Part shown: one piece after another, positions 31,108-40,392 of the stretch
How the letters are laid out: each line of letters starts with the position of its first letter
Numbering within the stretch: position 1 is the first letter of the stretch
NCBI GenBank assembly: GCA_900315095.1
Contig: OMXS01000003.1
Coordinates: 1 to 64,000, forward strand
Direction: 5' to 3'
DNA: 64,000 bases
Source of the DNA: an uncultured Prevotellaceae bacterium
Lineage (GTDB): Bacteria > Bacteroidota > Bacteroidia > Bacteroidales > Bacteroidaceae
Notes under the pieces: model-generated
The model's input: only the letters and a program-made list of their open reading frames with translations
What the model was told of the DNA's origin: nothing
The model's database searches: none
Program-made: the position numbers and the translations under genes

Positions 31108-33669
31108 ATGCAAAAAAAACTGAAACTTGCTGTGATTGCCCTGTGCTATGCTTCGTTGGCGTGTGCCCAGACGGAAGAGACACAGGCGCAAAAAGCCGCT
31201 ACGATGGACGAGTCGGCATTCACATTCACCGAGGCTCAGTTGGGCGATAATGATGACATGTCGCAGAATGTGACTATTATCAGCTCCAACAACAACCTCT
31301 TTGCAAACAGCGTCGGTTTCCTTTTCTCTCCTGTGAGATTCCGCTATCGTTCGTTCAGCCAGAAGTATAACGACGTTCATGTGAACGGAGTGCTTCTCAA
31401 CGATATGGAGACAGGACAGTTCAGATTCTCCCAGGTGGGTGGGCTTAACCAGATGACCCGCAACGCAGACAACGTGCTGGCATTCGAGAATGGAAGCTTC
31501 GACATGTCGAACATGGGCGGAAGTGTAAACTACAACTTCCGTGCTTCAAACTTCGCCGCAGGCCACAGGTTGGCTCTGAGCGCTGCAAACCGCAACTACA
31601 CGCTGCGTGGTATGTACACCTACAGCTCTGGATTGACGCGCAAGGGATGGGCCGTGACCGCCAATGTAACCTACCGCTGGGCCAACCGCGGATATGTTGA
31701 GGGCACGTTCTACAACGCACTCTCATACTTCCTCGGCGTCGAGAAGATTTGGGGCAACCACCACTTATCTCTGGCCACATGGGGTAACCCGACGGAACGC
31801 TCCACACAGGGCGCTTCCACAGATGAGGCTTACTGGATGGCGAACAACCAATACTATAATCCTTATTGGGGTTATCAGAACGGCGAGAAACGCAACTCAC
31901 GCGTTGTGAACGACTTCGCGCCGTCGGCAATAATGACCTGGGACTGGCAAATCAACGACGACATTAAGCTGACAACATCGTTGTTCGGCAGGTTGTCTTG
32001 GTATAAGAGCACCAAGCTGAACTACAACAACAGCGATAACCCGCAGCCAGACTACTGGAAACTGATGCCGAGCAGCTATTATAACGTGTTCGACGAGACC
32101 GACGAGATGAACCGTTCGGCTGCAGCAGTGGCCAACTGGTACTCGGCATACAATGCGTTCAAGGGCTCGGAGGCTAACCGACAGATAAACTTCGACCAAC
32201 TCATCTACTCGAACAAGCAGGCAGCAAAGCAAGGTCAGGACGCTATGTACTTCATCCAGGCAAAGCACAACGACGCTATGACGCTCACCCTTTCTTCTGC
32301 CCTGAACATACTGACCGACGATGTGAGCAGCTGGAACCTCGGTGTGATGTTTGCCACAAACCGCGCACGCCACTACCAGACGATGGAGGACATGCTTGGC
32401 GCAACGATATTCCACAATATCAACACCTACGCTCTGGGCAACTATCCTGAGAATGACCCACGCATACAGTACGACCTCAACAACCCCAACGGCGAGATTA
32501 AGGAAGGCGACAAGTTCGGTTACGACTATAACATCGACGTGAACAAGGCGTATTTCTGGACCAACTACAGCACAGACTTCGGACAGTTCCACGCTAACGT
32601 AGCGGCTCGTGCCGGCGGCGTTGACATGCAGCGCAAGGGCAATATGCGCAACGGTATGGCGCCAGAATTCTCTTACGGCAAGAGCGGCACAGCTCACTTC
32701 GGAGAGATGGGAACAAAGGGAAGCCTTACCTTTGATGCTGGTCGCGGACATGTATTCGCCGCAGGTCTGGGATATGAGTGGCGCGCGCCGCTCGCTACTA
32801 CAGCCTTTGCAGCACCAGAAATCAGCAACGACTTCGTGTCAGGACTTAAAGACGAGCACATCTTCAGCAGCGAGCTGTCTTATCAGTATCATAACTCATG
32901 GCTGCATGTTAACCTCAACGGATACTACAGCCGACTGACTCACGTCACAGAGTGGCAGAACTTCTACTTCGACGATATCAACTCTTTCTCTTACGTATCG
33001 CTTACAGGACTGAAGAAAGAGTACTATGGAGTGGAGCTCGGAGCTAAAATAAAACTCATGTCTTCGTTAGACCTTAATCTTATAGGCACCTACGGCGAGG
33101 GCAAGAACATCAACGACGCTCGCGTGAGATATATGAACTCTACTAAGGCAACATACACTACAGAAAAAGCCTATGTGAGAGGAATGCACGAGGCAGGCAC
33201 ACCGCTTACCGCGCTTTCTGCCGGATTGAGTTACCACAACCGTGGATGGTTCATCGACCTCAACTGCAACTACTACGACCGCATCTACCTCTCCTACTCT
33301 CCATGCTACCGCTACGAGAGCACATTGAGCTATCGCCAGCAGCTCGAAGGCAATGTCTTCGACAATCAGGGCAACCTCATTGAGGAGTCAATAGAGCAGA
33401 CCAAAGGTCACGGCGGATTTATGGTTGACGGTTCTATCGGCCGCTTCATCCGCATGAAGAAGGGTCGCAGCCTCAGCATCAACCTGATGGTGACCAACAT
33501 TCTCAACAACACTCGTCTTGTCACAGGCGGTTTCGAACAGAGCCGAAGCGACTATACAGGAGCAAACACCGACAACGTGAAGAACCGTGTTTACAAGTTC
33601 TCACAGAACCCGAAGAAGTACTACGCCTTCGGAGCAAACGGCATGCTTAACCTCACTTATAAATTCTAA
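31108..33669 (+). CDS. TonB-dependent receptor-like outer-membrane protein
   Basis: An 853-aa protein with a signal peptide (LAVIALCYASLACA). A plug-like region with YNDVHVNGVLLNDMETGQ and GGLNQMTRNADNVL is followed by a large beta-barrel with many alternating aromatic strands, ending in a terminal aromatic (LNLTYKF). No carboxypeptidase-like N-terminal domain and no clear SusC features, so not a classical glycan PUL receptor. It is followed at 20 nt by a DUF5689 lipoprotein and then an OB-fold repeat lipoprotein. Together with nearby nucleases, a nucleic-acid or nucleotide substrate is a reasonable but unproven guess. Confidence 0.88.
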   Translation: MQKKLKLAVIALCYASLACAQTEETQAQKAATMDESAFTFTEAQLGDNDDMSQNVTIISSNNNLFANSVGFLFSPVRFRYRSFSQKYNDVHVNGVLLNDMETGQFRFSQVGGLNQMTRNADNVLAFENGSFDMSNMGGSVNYNFRASNFAAGHRLALSAANRNYTLRGMYTYSSGLTRKGWAVTANVTYRWANRGYVEGTFYNALSYFLGVEKIWGNHHLSLATWGNPTERSTQGASTDEAYWMANNQYYNPYWGYQNGEKRNSRVVNDFAPSAIMTWDWQINDDIKLTTSLFGRLSWYKSTKLNYNNSDNPQPDYWKLMPSSYYNVFDETDEMNRSAAAVANWYSAYNAFKGSEANRQINFDQLIYSNKQAAKQGQDAMYFIQAKHNDAMTLTLSSALNILTDDVSSWNLGVMFATNRARHYQTMEDMLGATIFHNINTYALGNYPENDPRIQYDLNNPNGEIKEGDKFGYDYNIDVNKAYFWTNYSTDFGQFHANVAARAGGVDMQRKGNMRNGMAPEFSYGKSGTAHFGEMGTKGSLTFDAGRGHVFAAGLGYEWRAPLATTAFAAPEISNDFVSGLKDEHIFSSELSYQYHNSWLHVNLNGYYSRLTHVTEWQNFYFDDINSFSYVSLTGLKKEYYGVELGAKIKLMSSLDLNLIGTYGEGKNINDARVRYMNSTKATYTTEKAYVRGMHEAGTPLTALSAGLSYHNRGWFIDLNCNYYDRIYLSYSPCYRYESTLSYRQQLEGNVFDNQGNLIEESIEQTKGHGGFMVDGSIGRFIRMKKGRSLSINLMVTNILNNTRLVTGGFEQSRSDYTGANTDNVKNRVYKFSQNPKKYYAFGANGMLNLTYKF

Positions 33670-33689
33670 CAACCACAAATTGCAGGAAA

Positions 33690-34607
33690 ATGAAAACATT
33701 ATCATATCTTTTGACGGCTGCACTCTGCTTGGGCATGACGGCATGTATGGACAAAGACTACGACGAACCTGATTTCAGCAATGGTGCTCCATACGGCAAC
33801 AACAACATAGAGGCAACCAACGTGGTTACTATAAAGCAGTTGAAGGAGAAGTACAAGACTCCTATGACTACCGACTTCCGCGATGGCGACTCCTTCCAGG
33901 AGGTGACCGAGAACTGCCAGATACGTGGTTACGTTACGGCTAACGACGTTTCGGGAAACATCTATAATGAGGTGGCTATTCAGGACGAGACAGGTGCCAT
34001 ACTGATAGAGATTCAGCAGGGCGGCCTCTACGGTTATCTGCCTGTTGGAGCTGAGATTCTTGTTGAATTGAAGGGGCTTTGCGTGGGCAACTACCGCATG
34101 CAGCCACAGATAGGAATGCCATCAAAGGTTTCTCAGGGAAACAATGCCGGCAAGGACCAACTAGGCAAAATCTCGCGCAAATTGTGGCAGGATCATTTCC
34201 GCATAACAGGAAACACTATGATTATAGAGCCTGAGGTGTTTGTTGAAGGACAGACACGTGCAGACTGGAATGCACTTGACGACGGCGGAAAGTTGGCTCG
34301 TATGGTGAACGTAACGTTCAATAAAGGCAACTATTATAACGGCACTACCACTATTCCGCTGCCTTATGATGACAACGCGCAGTTTGCAAATCCCGACTTT
34401 AACAACTCTGTTTCTTGGTTCTTCAATGGACTGCCGCAGACCATAATGCTCTATAATAGCAGTTATGCAGATTTCGCAGCCCAGAAACTTCCTAAGGGTA
34501 TGGTTACCATTACAGGCATACTGAAGCGCTACAACGACTCTTGGGAAATGGTGATGCGCGACATCAACGACATTTCTACTTTTGATTTTGTTGATAATAA
34601 CTTTTAA
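33690..34607 (+). CDS. DUF5689-containing lipoprotein
   Basis: A 305-aa lipoprotein (signal LLTAALCLGMTACMDKD). The first half has the DUF5689 arrangement: VVTIKQLKEKYKT near the N-terminus, QIRGYVTANDVSGNIYNEVA, and IQDETGAILIEIQQGGLYGY with GAEILVELKGLCVGNYR. This is an OB-fold-like strand pattern. In Bacteroidota such lipoproteins usually pair with a TonB receptor, as here. Likely exposed on the outer membrane as the ligand-binding partner; ligand unknown. Confidence 0.85.
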   Translation: MKTLSYLLTAALCLGMTACMDKDYDEPDFSNGAPYGNNNIEATNVVTIKQLKEKYKTPMTTDFRDGDSFQEVTENCQIRGYVTANDVSGNIYNEVAIQDETGAILIEIQQGGLYGYLPVGAEILVELKGLCVGNYRMQPQIGMPSKVSQGNNAGKDQLGKISRKLWQDHFRITGNTMIIEPEVFVEGQTRADWNALDDGGKLARMVNVTFNKGNYYNGTTTIPLPYDDNAQFANPDFNNSVSWFFNGLPQTIMLYNSSYADFAAQKLPKGMVTITGILKRYNDSWEMVMRDINDISTFDFVDNNF

Positions 34608-34650
34608 GTCGTAAGATAAATATACAAGGAAATAAAAAAACAAACATATC

Positions 34651-36360
34651 ATGAAGAAAATAATCTATTCTGTGATGATGTTCGCTATTGCGGCATTCAC
34701 ACTAACAAGTTGCGAGGATGTTCCCGCACCGTATGGATTCCCAGAGGAGTCCGGCGGTAAGGAAATAATACCTATTGGAGACCCCGAGGGTACAGGAGCA
34801 CAGGAAGACCCGTATAACGTTGCTGCTGCTCTGACTAGAGTAAACGCAATGGCTGACGGAGAAACGACAGAAGAAATCTATGTGAAGGGTATCATCTCCA
34901 CCATCAGCGAGGTGAACGTGGAGACCGGTAGCGCCATATACTTCATCTCTGACGACGGCACAACCGCCCACGAGTTGCAGGTATATCGCGGCAGGTATCT
35001 CGGCGGTGCCAAGTTCACCGAAGAAGGTCAGATAAAGGTAGGTGACGAGGTCATCGTGAAGGGAAAATGCAAGAACTTCAAGGGCAACACCCCAGAGTTC
35101 GATACAGGCAGCGAGATTTACATGCTCAACGGCGTGATGGCAGAAGTTGTTCCTATGGACGATCCAAAGGGAACAGGCGTGCAGAACGACCCGTACAACG
35201 TGGCTGCTGCCCTGAATCTCATCAATCCTATGCCTGACGGCCAAATGACAGACGAGATTTATGTTGAGGGTATCGTGTCAACCATCCAAGAGGTAAGTGT
35301 GCAGAACGGCAACGCTACATACTTCATTTCTGACAACGGTTCACCAAACAACGAACTGGAGATTTATCGCGGCAAGTATCTCGGCGGAAAGGCATTCACC
35401 TCTGAAGACCAGTTGAAAGTTGGCGACAAGGTGATTGTGAAAGGTAAGTGCAAGAACTTCAAGGGCAATACGCCAGAGTTCGACACAGGAAGCATCATTT
35501 ACATGATTAATGGCGAAGTGGCAGTAGAGAAGCCTATGGCCGACCCAACAGGAACGGGAACACAAACCGACCCATATAATGTTGCTGCTGCCCTGAACCT
35601 CATCACTCCTATGGCCGACGGCCAACTGACAGATGAAATCTATGTGAAGGGTATTATCTCTAAGATACAAGAGGTGAGCGTGCAGAACGGTAACGCTACT
35701 TACTTCATCTCCGACGACGGATCAGAAGACAACCAGTTGGAGGTTTATCGCGGCAAGTATCTTAATGGAGCAGACTTCACTTCTGCAAGCCAGATAAAGG
35801 TAGGCGACGTGGTAATCGTCAAGGGTAAGTGTAAGAACTTCAAGGGCAACACCCCAGAGTTTGATTTTGGAAATGTGCTGTATTCTCTCAACGGACAGAC
35901 CGAGGGCGGCGACACACCAGGACAGGATGGCAACATAACCAAGACTGTGGATGGTAGCGTCATTACAATTACCGACAACTCTGTTACCGCTACTGCGGGA
36001 GTAGTTGAGTTAGTTGACCTTTCACAGCAAGATGCTCTGGGATGGGAAGATAAGCAGGCAGAAAACCTTGTTGTAAATACTAACATGGGTACTGTATCCT
36101 TCGAGAAGGGTGAGGGTAGAAATGCACCAGCCTACTATCCGCCTGTTGTTCGTATGTATGCAAAGAACTACTTCACGGCAGGTGGCGGCAATATGAAGGT
36201 TGCCAAGATAGTGATTACTTGTGATGGTAGCTACACCGGAAACCAGACTCTTTATGCTGAGGCTGACGGCACACTCATGACCGTTTACAACGAACATTCG
36301 TCAAATTCGGGTGGTACACAGCTGCGCATCAAGACGATAGAAATCTATTACGGAGAGTAA
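34651..36360 (+). CDS. Lipoprotein with three tandem OB-fold-like repeats
   Basis: A 569-aa lipoprotein (signal MFAIAAFTLTSCEDVPAPYG). Three near-identical repeats of about 123 aa start DPEGTGAQEDPYNVAAAL, DPKGTGVQNDPYNVAAAL and DPTGTGTQTDPYNVAAAL. Each contains 'EIYVKGIISTI', 'YFISDDGS' and KGKCKNFKGNTPEFD, an OB-like pattern similar to DUF6359/DUF5689 modules. Repeat identity is high in DNA as well. A C-terminal domain of about 150 aa (from ITKTVDGSVITITDN) looks beta-rich. Third gene of the TonB-receptor operon; probably a surface binding protein whose repeats raise avidity. Confidence 0.85.
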   Translation: MKKIIYSVMMFAIAAFTLTSCEDVPAPYGFPEESGGKEIIPIGDPEGTGAQEDPYNVAAALTRVNAMADGETTEEIYVKGIISTISEVNVETGSAIYFISDDGTTAHELQVYRGRYLGGAKFTEEGQIKVGDEVIVKGKCKNFKGNTPEFDTGSEIYMLNGVMAEVVPMDDPKGTGVQNDPYNVAAALNLINPMPDGQMTDEIYVEGIVSTIQEVSVQNGNATYFISDNGSPNNELEIYRGKYLGGKAFTSEDQLKVGDKVIVKGKCKNFKGNTPEFDTGSIIYMINGEVAVEKPMADPTGTGTQTDPYNVAAALNLITPMADGQLTDEIYVKGIISKIQEVSVQNGNATYFISDDGSEDNQLEVYRGKYLNGADFTSASQIKVGDVVIVKGKCKNFKGNTPEFDFGNVLYSLNGQTEGGDTPGQDGNITKTVDGSVITITDNSVTATAGVVELVDLSQQDALGWEDKQAENLVVNTNMGTVSFEKGEGRNAPAYYPPVVRMYAKNYFTAGGGNMKVAKIVITCDGSYTGNQTLYAEADGTLMTVYNEHSSNSGGTQLRIKTIEIYYGE

Positions 36361-36375
36361 AAAACTCCTGAAATA

Positions 36376-36407
36376 TTTGGCGGGTTGCGAAATTCTTTGT
36401 AATTTTG
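36376..36407 (+). promoter_or_regulatory. Promoter of the L31 gene
   Basis: TTTG (36376-36379), 20 nt, TAATTTTG (36400-36407). Confidence 0.75.
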
Positions 36408-36466
36408 CAGCCCGTTACGTTTGTGCGGAATTTTATTAATCAAAACAATATAACAATTTAAACGAA

Positions 36467-36724
36467 ATGAAAAAAGGTATTCATCCCGAAAACTATCGCC
36501 CCGTCGTATTCAAGGATATGTCCAACGGCGATATGTTCCTGTCAAAATCTACATGCAAGGCTACAGAGACAGTAGAATTTGAAGGAGAGACTTACCCTGT
36601 GGTAAAGTTGGAAATCTCAAGCACTTCTCATCCGTTCTATACAGGTAAGAGCAAGCTCGTCGATACAGCAGGTCGCGTTGACCGCTTCATGAGCCGTTAC
36701 GCTAAGAGCACTTCCAAGAAATAA
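36467..36724 (+). CDS. rpmE2: 50S ribosomal protein L31 type B
   Basis: An 85-aa ribosomal protein beginning [20 protein letters not shown]. It has the type B extension and lacks the CxxC zinc motif of type A L31. [24 protein letters not shown] is the conserved core. Own promoter and terminator, so a single-gene transcript. Type B forms are often the zinc-independent paralogue, but in Bacteroidota this is commonly the only L31. Confidence 0.95.
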   Translation: MKKGIHPENYRPVVFKDMSNGDMFLSKSTCKATETVEFEGETYPVVKLEISSTSHPFYTGKSKLVDTAGRVDRFMSRYAKSTSKK

Positions 36725-36757
36725 TATATACCTTATTATATATTACTGAAGAATTAT

Positions 36758-36803
36758 AGCGCGTTAGAGTGTAGTTGCATATGCACTCCAACGCGCTTTA
36801 TTT
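36758..36803 (+). terminator. Terminator after the L31 gene
   Basis: agcgcgtt and gagtg pair with cactc and aacgcgct (36758-36797), followed by ttatttg. Confidence 0.75.
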
Positions 36804-37128
36804 GTGACAATTCTTATTACAGCAAGGCCAATAATATGTGACAATTGTGCCTTTTTTGCACCCGAAAAACACATCAAGTGACCCATTTGGTCGCATAATT
36901 CATAGTTTTTTTACCTGAACACAAGAATTTAACATTGGCTAAATTGACGGAAAGTGCAGGAATTCTAATCGGAACAAGTGGCTTTTGTATGTCTTTTGAT
37001 GCTTTTTAAGGAAGAAAAATGCAGTTGTTTTTACCTTTTGAAGACTTTTACATTGCTGGTGTAACGTGGTATGTTTGTTGTATTTCATTGTAAATCAGCC
37101 TTTTAGACAAAATATTGAATGTGCGAGT

Positions 37129-37293
37129 GTTACAGTTACAGCGTTACAGTTGTTTTTAAAGGCACTCCCCAACTCTTCTTTTATACTATATATATTATAT
37201 ATATTATTGATTATTAAGTAGTTATAAGTAATAGGGGAGGCGTTGTGGATGTGCATAGTACCTTTTTTAAAACTGTAACGCTGTAACTGTAAC
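37129..37293. repeat. Perfect 23-bp inverted repeat pair
   Basis: gttacagttacagcgttaca (37129 on) and its exact complement ending at 37293 flank a 119-bp A+T-rich spacer. The 790-bp region 36804-37600 holds this pair, a degenerate 22-bp repeat array and a promoter; I see no gene in it. Confidence 0.75.
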
Positions 37294-37344
37294 GCAAGGT
37301 CGGTTGTTCACTCACTTTCCTCTACTAGGCCATCATGTGCTTTT

Positions 37345-37445
37345 TAGGGAGTGATAAGGGTCTAATTACTCACTCACTTGTGCCTCCTTAGCACCTCATT
37401 TATATACATCTGAGCACTTCACGAGCGTTTCTCGCCCACCAGTTG
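37345..37445. repeat. Degenerate 22-bp repeats
   Basis: On the minus strand, units with cores such as aagtgagtgag, aaatgaggtg and gaagtgctc occur at about 22-bp spacing. Weaker than the other arrays. Confidence 0.4.
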
Positions 37446-37523
37446 CCTTTCCTCATGAGAGACGGGAACGTAGTAAAATGTCTTTTTTTATTGTTATTAT
37501 GGGAATAATAAATATTTTTTCTT

Positions 37524-37531
37524 TATCTTTG
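37524..37531 (+). promoter_or_regulatory. -7 box of the nuclease gene
   Basis: TATCTTTG, about 70 nt before the chosen ATG; the -33 region is not clear. Confidence 0.45.
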
Positions 37532-37600
37532 CCGTGCAATACGATTAAATAACATCTGACAATTGTTCGCAATACAATGTCACTAAACTTTAATACTATT

Positions 37601-38494
37601 ATGACTAACAAGAAAATACTAGCACTTATGTTTACCGCAACGCTCATGCTGGCTGGTTGTGGTGGAGATGATGACGATCCTATACCTAGTGGAAAAAGCA
37701 ATAACAATAAGAATGTGGTGAAAGCCGGTGTCCCTGCAGAGGTGACACGACTGGAGTTCCCGCGTCTTCGCGAGATAGGGAATAATATCGTGGTGGTACA
37801 CAAGACAAGCGACTCTTATAGCGATGGTGTCAACTATTCCATTGAATGGGACATAGAGAAGAAGTCACAGCGTTGGACTTGCTATCAAATGATGGCTGGA
37901 TATAAGGTTTCAGGTGTAACTCGTTACGATGGAGACCCAAAGTATCCTTTTGACGAAGACCTTCCCTCATACGACTATTATAGTCAGGATTACTTCTGGG
38001 GTTCGGGCTTTGACCATGGGCACATTTGTCCTCAAGCTGATAGGCAATATTCTAAGCTCGCTAATTATCAGACTTTCTATCTTACAAATATGCAACCTCA
38101 GCGTAATGCTTTTAATGCAGGTATCTGGAAAAAACTTGAGGAAAGAATTCGCAATGCTTGGGTTCCTTCTAACTCTACAGATGTTCTTTACGTTTGCAAA
38201 GGGGGTACTATAGACAATGAAAACCAGATAATAACACGCATAAGCGGCCGACTTATCGTACCGAAATACTTCTTCTGTGCGTTGCTATTGAAAAATTCAA
38301 GTGGCTATAGAGCTGTTGGTTTCTGGATGGAACATCTTAATGAAGACAGAAGTGAAGACAACCTTAAGAACTATGCTATGAGTATTGACGAACTGGAGCA
38401 ACGCACGGGCATAGACTTCTTCTGCAACCTCCCCGATGACATCGAGTCAGACGTTGAGGCTAGTTATGCTGCAAATGCGTGGGGATTGAAGTAG
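37601..38494 (+). CDS. DNA/RNA non-specific endonuclease (NUC1 family) lipoprotein
   Basis: A 297-aa protein from the Met of MTNKKILALMFTATLMLAGC, chosen because it starts a proper lipoprotein signal; an upstream in-frame Met at 37577 adds 8 residues. The catalytic beta-beta-alpha-metal motif is GFDHGHICPQADRQ (D138-H-G-H141), where the family usually has DRGH. The metal-binding Asn is in LTNMQPQRNAFNAGIWKKLE. It would degrade DNA and RNA outside the inner membrane, probably on the cell surface. It lies downstream of a TonB receptor/OB-fold lipoprotein operon. Confidence 0.9.
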   Translation: MTNKKILALMFTATLMLAGCGGDDDDPIPSGKSNNNKNVVKAGVPAEVTRLEFPRLREIGNNIVVVHKTSDSYSDGVNYSIEWDIEKKSQRWTCYQMMAGYKVSGVTRYDGDPKYPFDEDLPSYDYYSQDYFWGSGFDHGHICPQADRQYSKLANYQTFYLTNMQPQRNAFNAGIWKKLEERIRNAWVPSNSTDVLYVCKGGTIDNENQIITRISGRLIVPKYFFCALLLKNSSGYRAVGFWMEHLNEDRSEDNLKNYAMSIDELEQRTGIDFFCNLPDDIESDVEASYAANAWGLK

Positions 38495-38500
38495 GTTTTT

Positions 38501-38615
38501 GGAGTTAAGGAGTTAGGGAGTTAAGGAGTTAAGACAACAGCAATTATTCACAGAGAACGATTCAAAAGACTCTGTATTCAGAACATTTGTCTTAACTCCC
38601 TAACTCCTTAACTCC
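38501..38615. repeat. Inverted repeat element, 'ggagttaagg' type, copy 2
   Basis: Left arm 38501-38536 (ggagttaaggagttagggag...) and right arm 38588-38615 are near-perfect complements, spacer about 50 nt. Arms closely match those at 16364-16467 while the spacer differs. Confidence 0.75.
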
Positions 38616-38626
38616 TATAAATATAA

Positions 38627-39730
38627 TCAGAATACATGTGCCGACCCGCCCTTCTTCTTTATGCTGTAGTTTATAAAGAGATGGAAGAGGGAGTAAATTG
38701 CGATGTCGGTAATGACAATCACGGTGATGTTGGTGAACTGGTACATAAGGAAGTTTATTGCCAGGAAAGCCAGCGCAAGACACAATATCGTTATCAGCGT
38801 GACATGAGGCGTCAGTCCTAAGCGCAACAACTTATGATGGATATGGTTCTTGTCGGCACGTAGTGGCGAATAATGGTTTCTCATGCGCAGCAATGACACA
38901 CGGAACACATCGAATGTTGGTACAAGAAGGAGGGTGAAAGCCAACAACAGCTCGTCGCTGCTCGACTGGAGCACCGACGAGTTTTTCATTACAAGTTTCA
39001 GTCCAAGAAACGCCAGCAGAAAGCCGATGGATAGCGAGCCGGTGTCGCCCATGAATATCTTGCGGTTATTCTTTTCGTCGCCGAAGATGTTGAAATAGAG
39101 GTAGGCAAGCAGAATACCTATCAGGGCGCAGATGATGATGACGTAGTACCACAGTTGCCAGTAGCCGTACGACACGGCAAAACCGCAGAGGATAATTACC
39201 GTCAACCCGCCCGAAAGACCATCGATGCCGTCGATAAGGTTTATAGCATTCGAGATGAAAGTCACCGTGATTACCGTCAGCGGAGCGCCGATATAGAATG
39301 GTATCTCGTAGATACCGAAGAGTCCGTAGAGGTTGTTCATCCATAGTCCTGCCAGCGGCAGCATCGAGGCAGCAATCAGTTGCACCACCAGTTTCACCAC
39401 GGCGTTAAGGTCGAAGAGGTCGTCGATGATGCCTATAATGTATATTGCGGTCACTCCGAACAGGAAATAAATGGTCCAGAGACTGAGCGTCACCGTTGTC
39501 GTTCCTTCTATTCTTGCGAAGAGAAAGGCAATGAGACAGCCGATAAGCACGCTTGGCAGAAACACTATTCCTCCCAGTCGTGGCACCGCGTTCTTGTGAA
39601 TCTTCCTTTGGTTTGGTATGTCGTAAATGCCGTTTTTCTTGCAAAAGTCAAGCACGACGGGAATTGTTATGAATCCGCATGCGCATGCTGCAATTAAGGC
39701 GATGATAGAGTAAACAATATGTATGTTCAT
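38627..39730 (-). CDS. MraY/WecA-family undecaprenyl-phosphate sugar-1-phosphate transferase
   Basis: A 367-aa integral membrane protein with about ten helices. Family motifs are present: PNQRKIHKNAVPRLGGIVF, GIIDDLFDLNAVVKL (catalytic DD), NAINLIDGIDGLSGGLTVI (the NxxNxxDGxDGL motif), KIFMGDTGSLSIGFLLAFLG and LRADKNHIHHKLL (the HxxHH-type C-terminal loop). The loop and RKIHK place it in the WecA/TagO side rather than MraY. It starts a lipid-linked glycan and sits beside a polysaccharide locus. Confidence 0.9.
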   Translation of the reverse strand: MNIHIVYSIIALIAACACGFITIPVVLDFCKKNGIYDIPNQRKIHKNAVPRLGGIVFLPSVLIGCLIAFLFARIEGTTTVTLSLWTIYFLFGVTAIYIIGIIDDLFDLNAVVKLVVQLIAASMLPLAGLWMNNLYGLFGIYEIPFYIGAPLTVITVTFISNAINLIDGIDGLSGGLTVIILCGFAVSYGYWQLWYYVIIICALIGILLAYLYFNIFGDEKNNRKIFMGDTGSLSIGFLLAFLGLKLVMKNSSVLQSSSDELLLAFTLLLVPTFDVFRVSLLRMRNHYSPLRADKNHIHHKLLRLGLTPHVTLITILCLALAFLAINFLMYQFTNITVIVITDIAIYSLFHLFINYSIKKKGGSAHVF

Positions 39731-39815
39731 GGTTGCTTCTTACACGTTAGTCGAGTGGTATCATTTATATAACACCTAAACGCCTTAATTATTGCATGAG
39801 AAAGATTGAAATTAT

Positions 39816-39846
39816 TTTGTGCAATAGAAATAATGTAGTAATTTTG
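39816..39846 (+). promoter_or_regulatory. Promoter of the cytidylyltransferase-like gene
   Basis: TTTG (39816-39819), 19 nt, TAATTTTG (39839-39846), 17 nt before the ATG. Confidence 0.75.
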
Positions 39847-39863
39847 CACCAAAATTCAATCAG

Positions 39864-40268
39864 ATGAAGAGAGTATTTACTGTTGGTGTCTATGATTTGC
39901 TGCACATCGGGCATGTGGAGTTGTTCCGTCGCGCCAGAGAGATTGGCGACCATCTCACCGTTGCCGTGCAAAGTTCGGACGTTGTGCTGAAGTACAAGCC
40001 AGATAGCAAACTCGTCTATAATACTGAGGAACGTATGTATATGGTCAAGTCTGTGAGATATGTCGACCGTGTGGTGGAGTATCGTGATGTTGACAAGATT
40101 GTAGAGCAGGTAGATTTCGACGTGTTTGCTGTTGGTCCCGACCAGAATCATGAGGGATTCCAACGCGCCATGAAGTGGTGCCGTGAGCATGGACGCGAAG
40201 TCGTAGTGTTGCCTCGCACCGAGGGCATCTCATCTTCATGGCTGAAGGAGAGAATACAAAGCATGTAG
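39864..40268 (+). CDS. Adenylyl-/cytidylyltransferase (TagD/GCT-like)
   Basis: A 134-aa nucleotidyltransferase. KRVFTVGVYDLLHIGHVELF carries the HxGH active-site motif, and RTEGISSSWLKERI carries the ISSSxL(K) second motif. The size and form are like glycerol-3-phosphate or choline/ethanolamine-phosphate cytidylyltransferases. The nearby LicD-family protein on the other strand would use a CDP-activated polar head group, so this enzyme is a plausible supplier. Which substrate is activated cannot be told. Confidence 0.85.
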   Translation: MKRVFTVGVYDLLHIGHVELFRRAREIGDHLTVAVQSSDVVLKYKPDSKLVYNTEERMYMVKSVRYVDRVVEYRDVDKIVEQVDFDVFAVGPDQNHEGFQRAMKWCREHGREVVVLPRTEGISSSWLKERIQSM

Positions 40269-40295
40269 GCTTTTATATTCTCTTGATTTCCAAGA

Positions 40296-40378
40296 CATAT
40301 AAAGTGACTTGACTATGTTATTAACTTTGTTGAACAAAGTTATTAAGATAGTCGAACAAAGTTAATAACATAGTTAAG
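40296..40378. repeat. 22-bp repeat array with att-like units
   Basis: Units with gttattaactttgttgaaca, then gttattaagatagtcgaaca and gttaataacatagt recur at a 22-bp step. The sequence acatataaagtgacttgact followed by atgttattaactttgt closely parallels the left junction of the integrated element. Located between two convergent genes. Confidence 0.7.
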
Positions 40379-40392
40379 CCATTAAACATCTT

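Noticed and set aside
31897-32751. 284-aa minus-strand frame
   Set aside because: Antisense shadow of the TonB receptor barrel.
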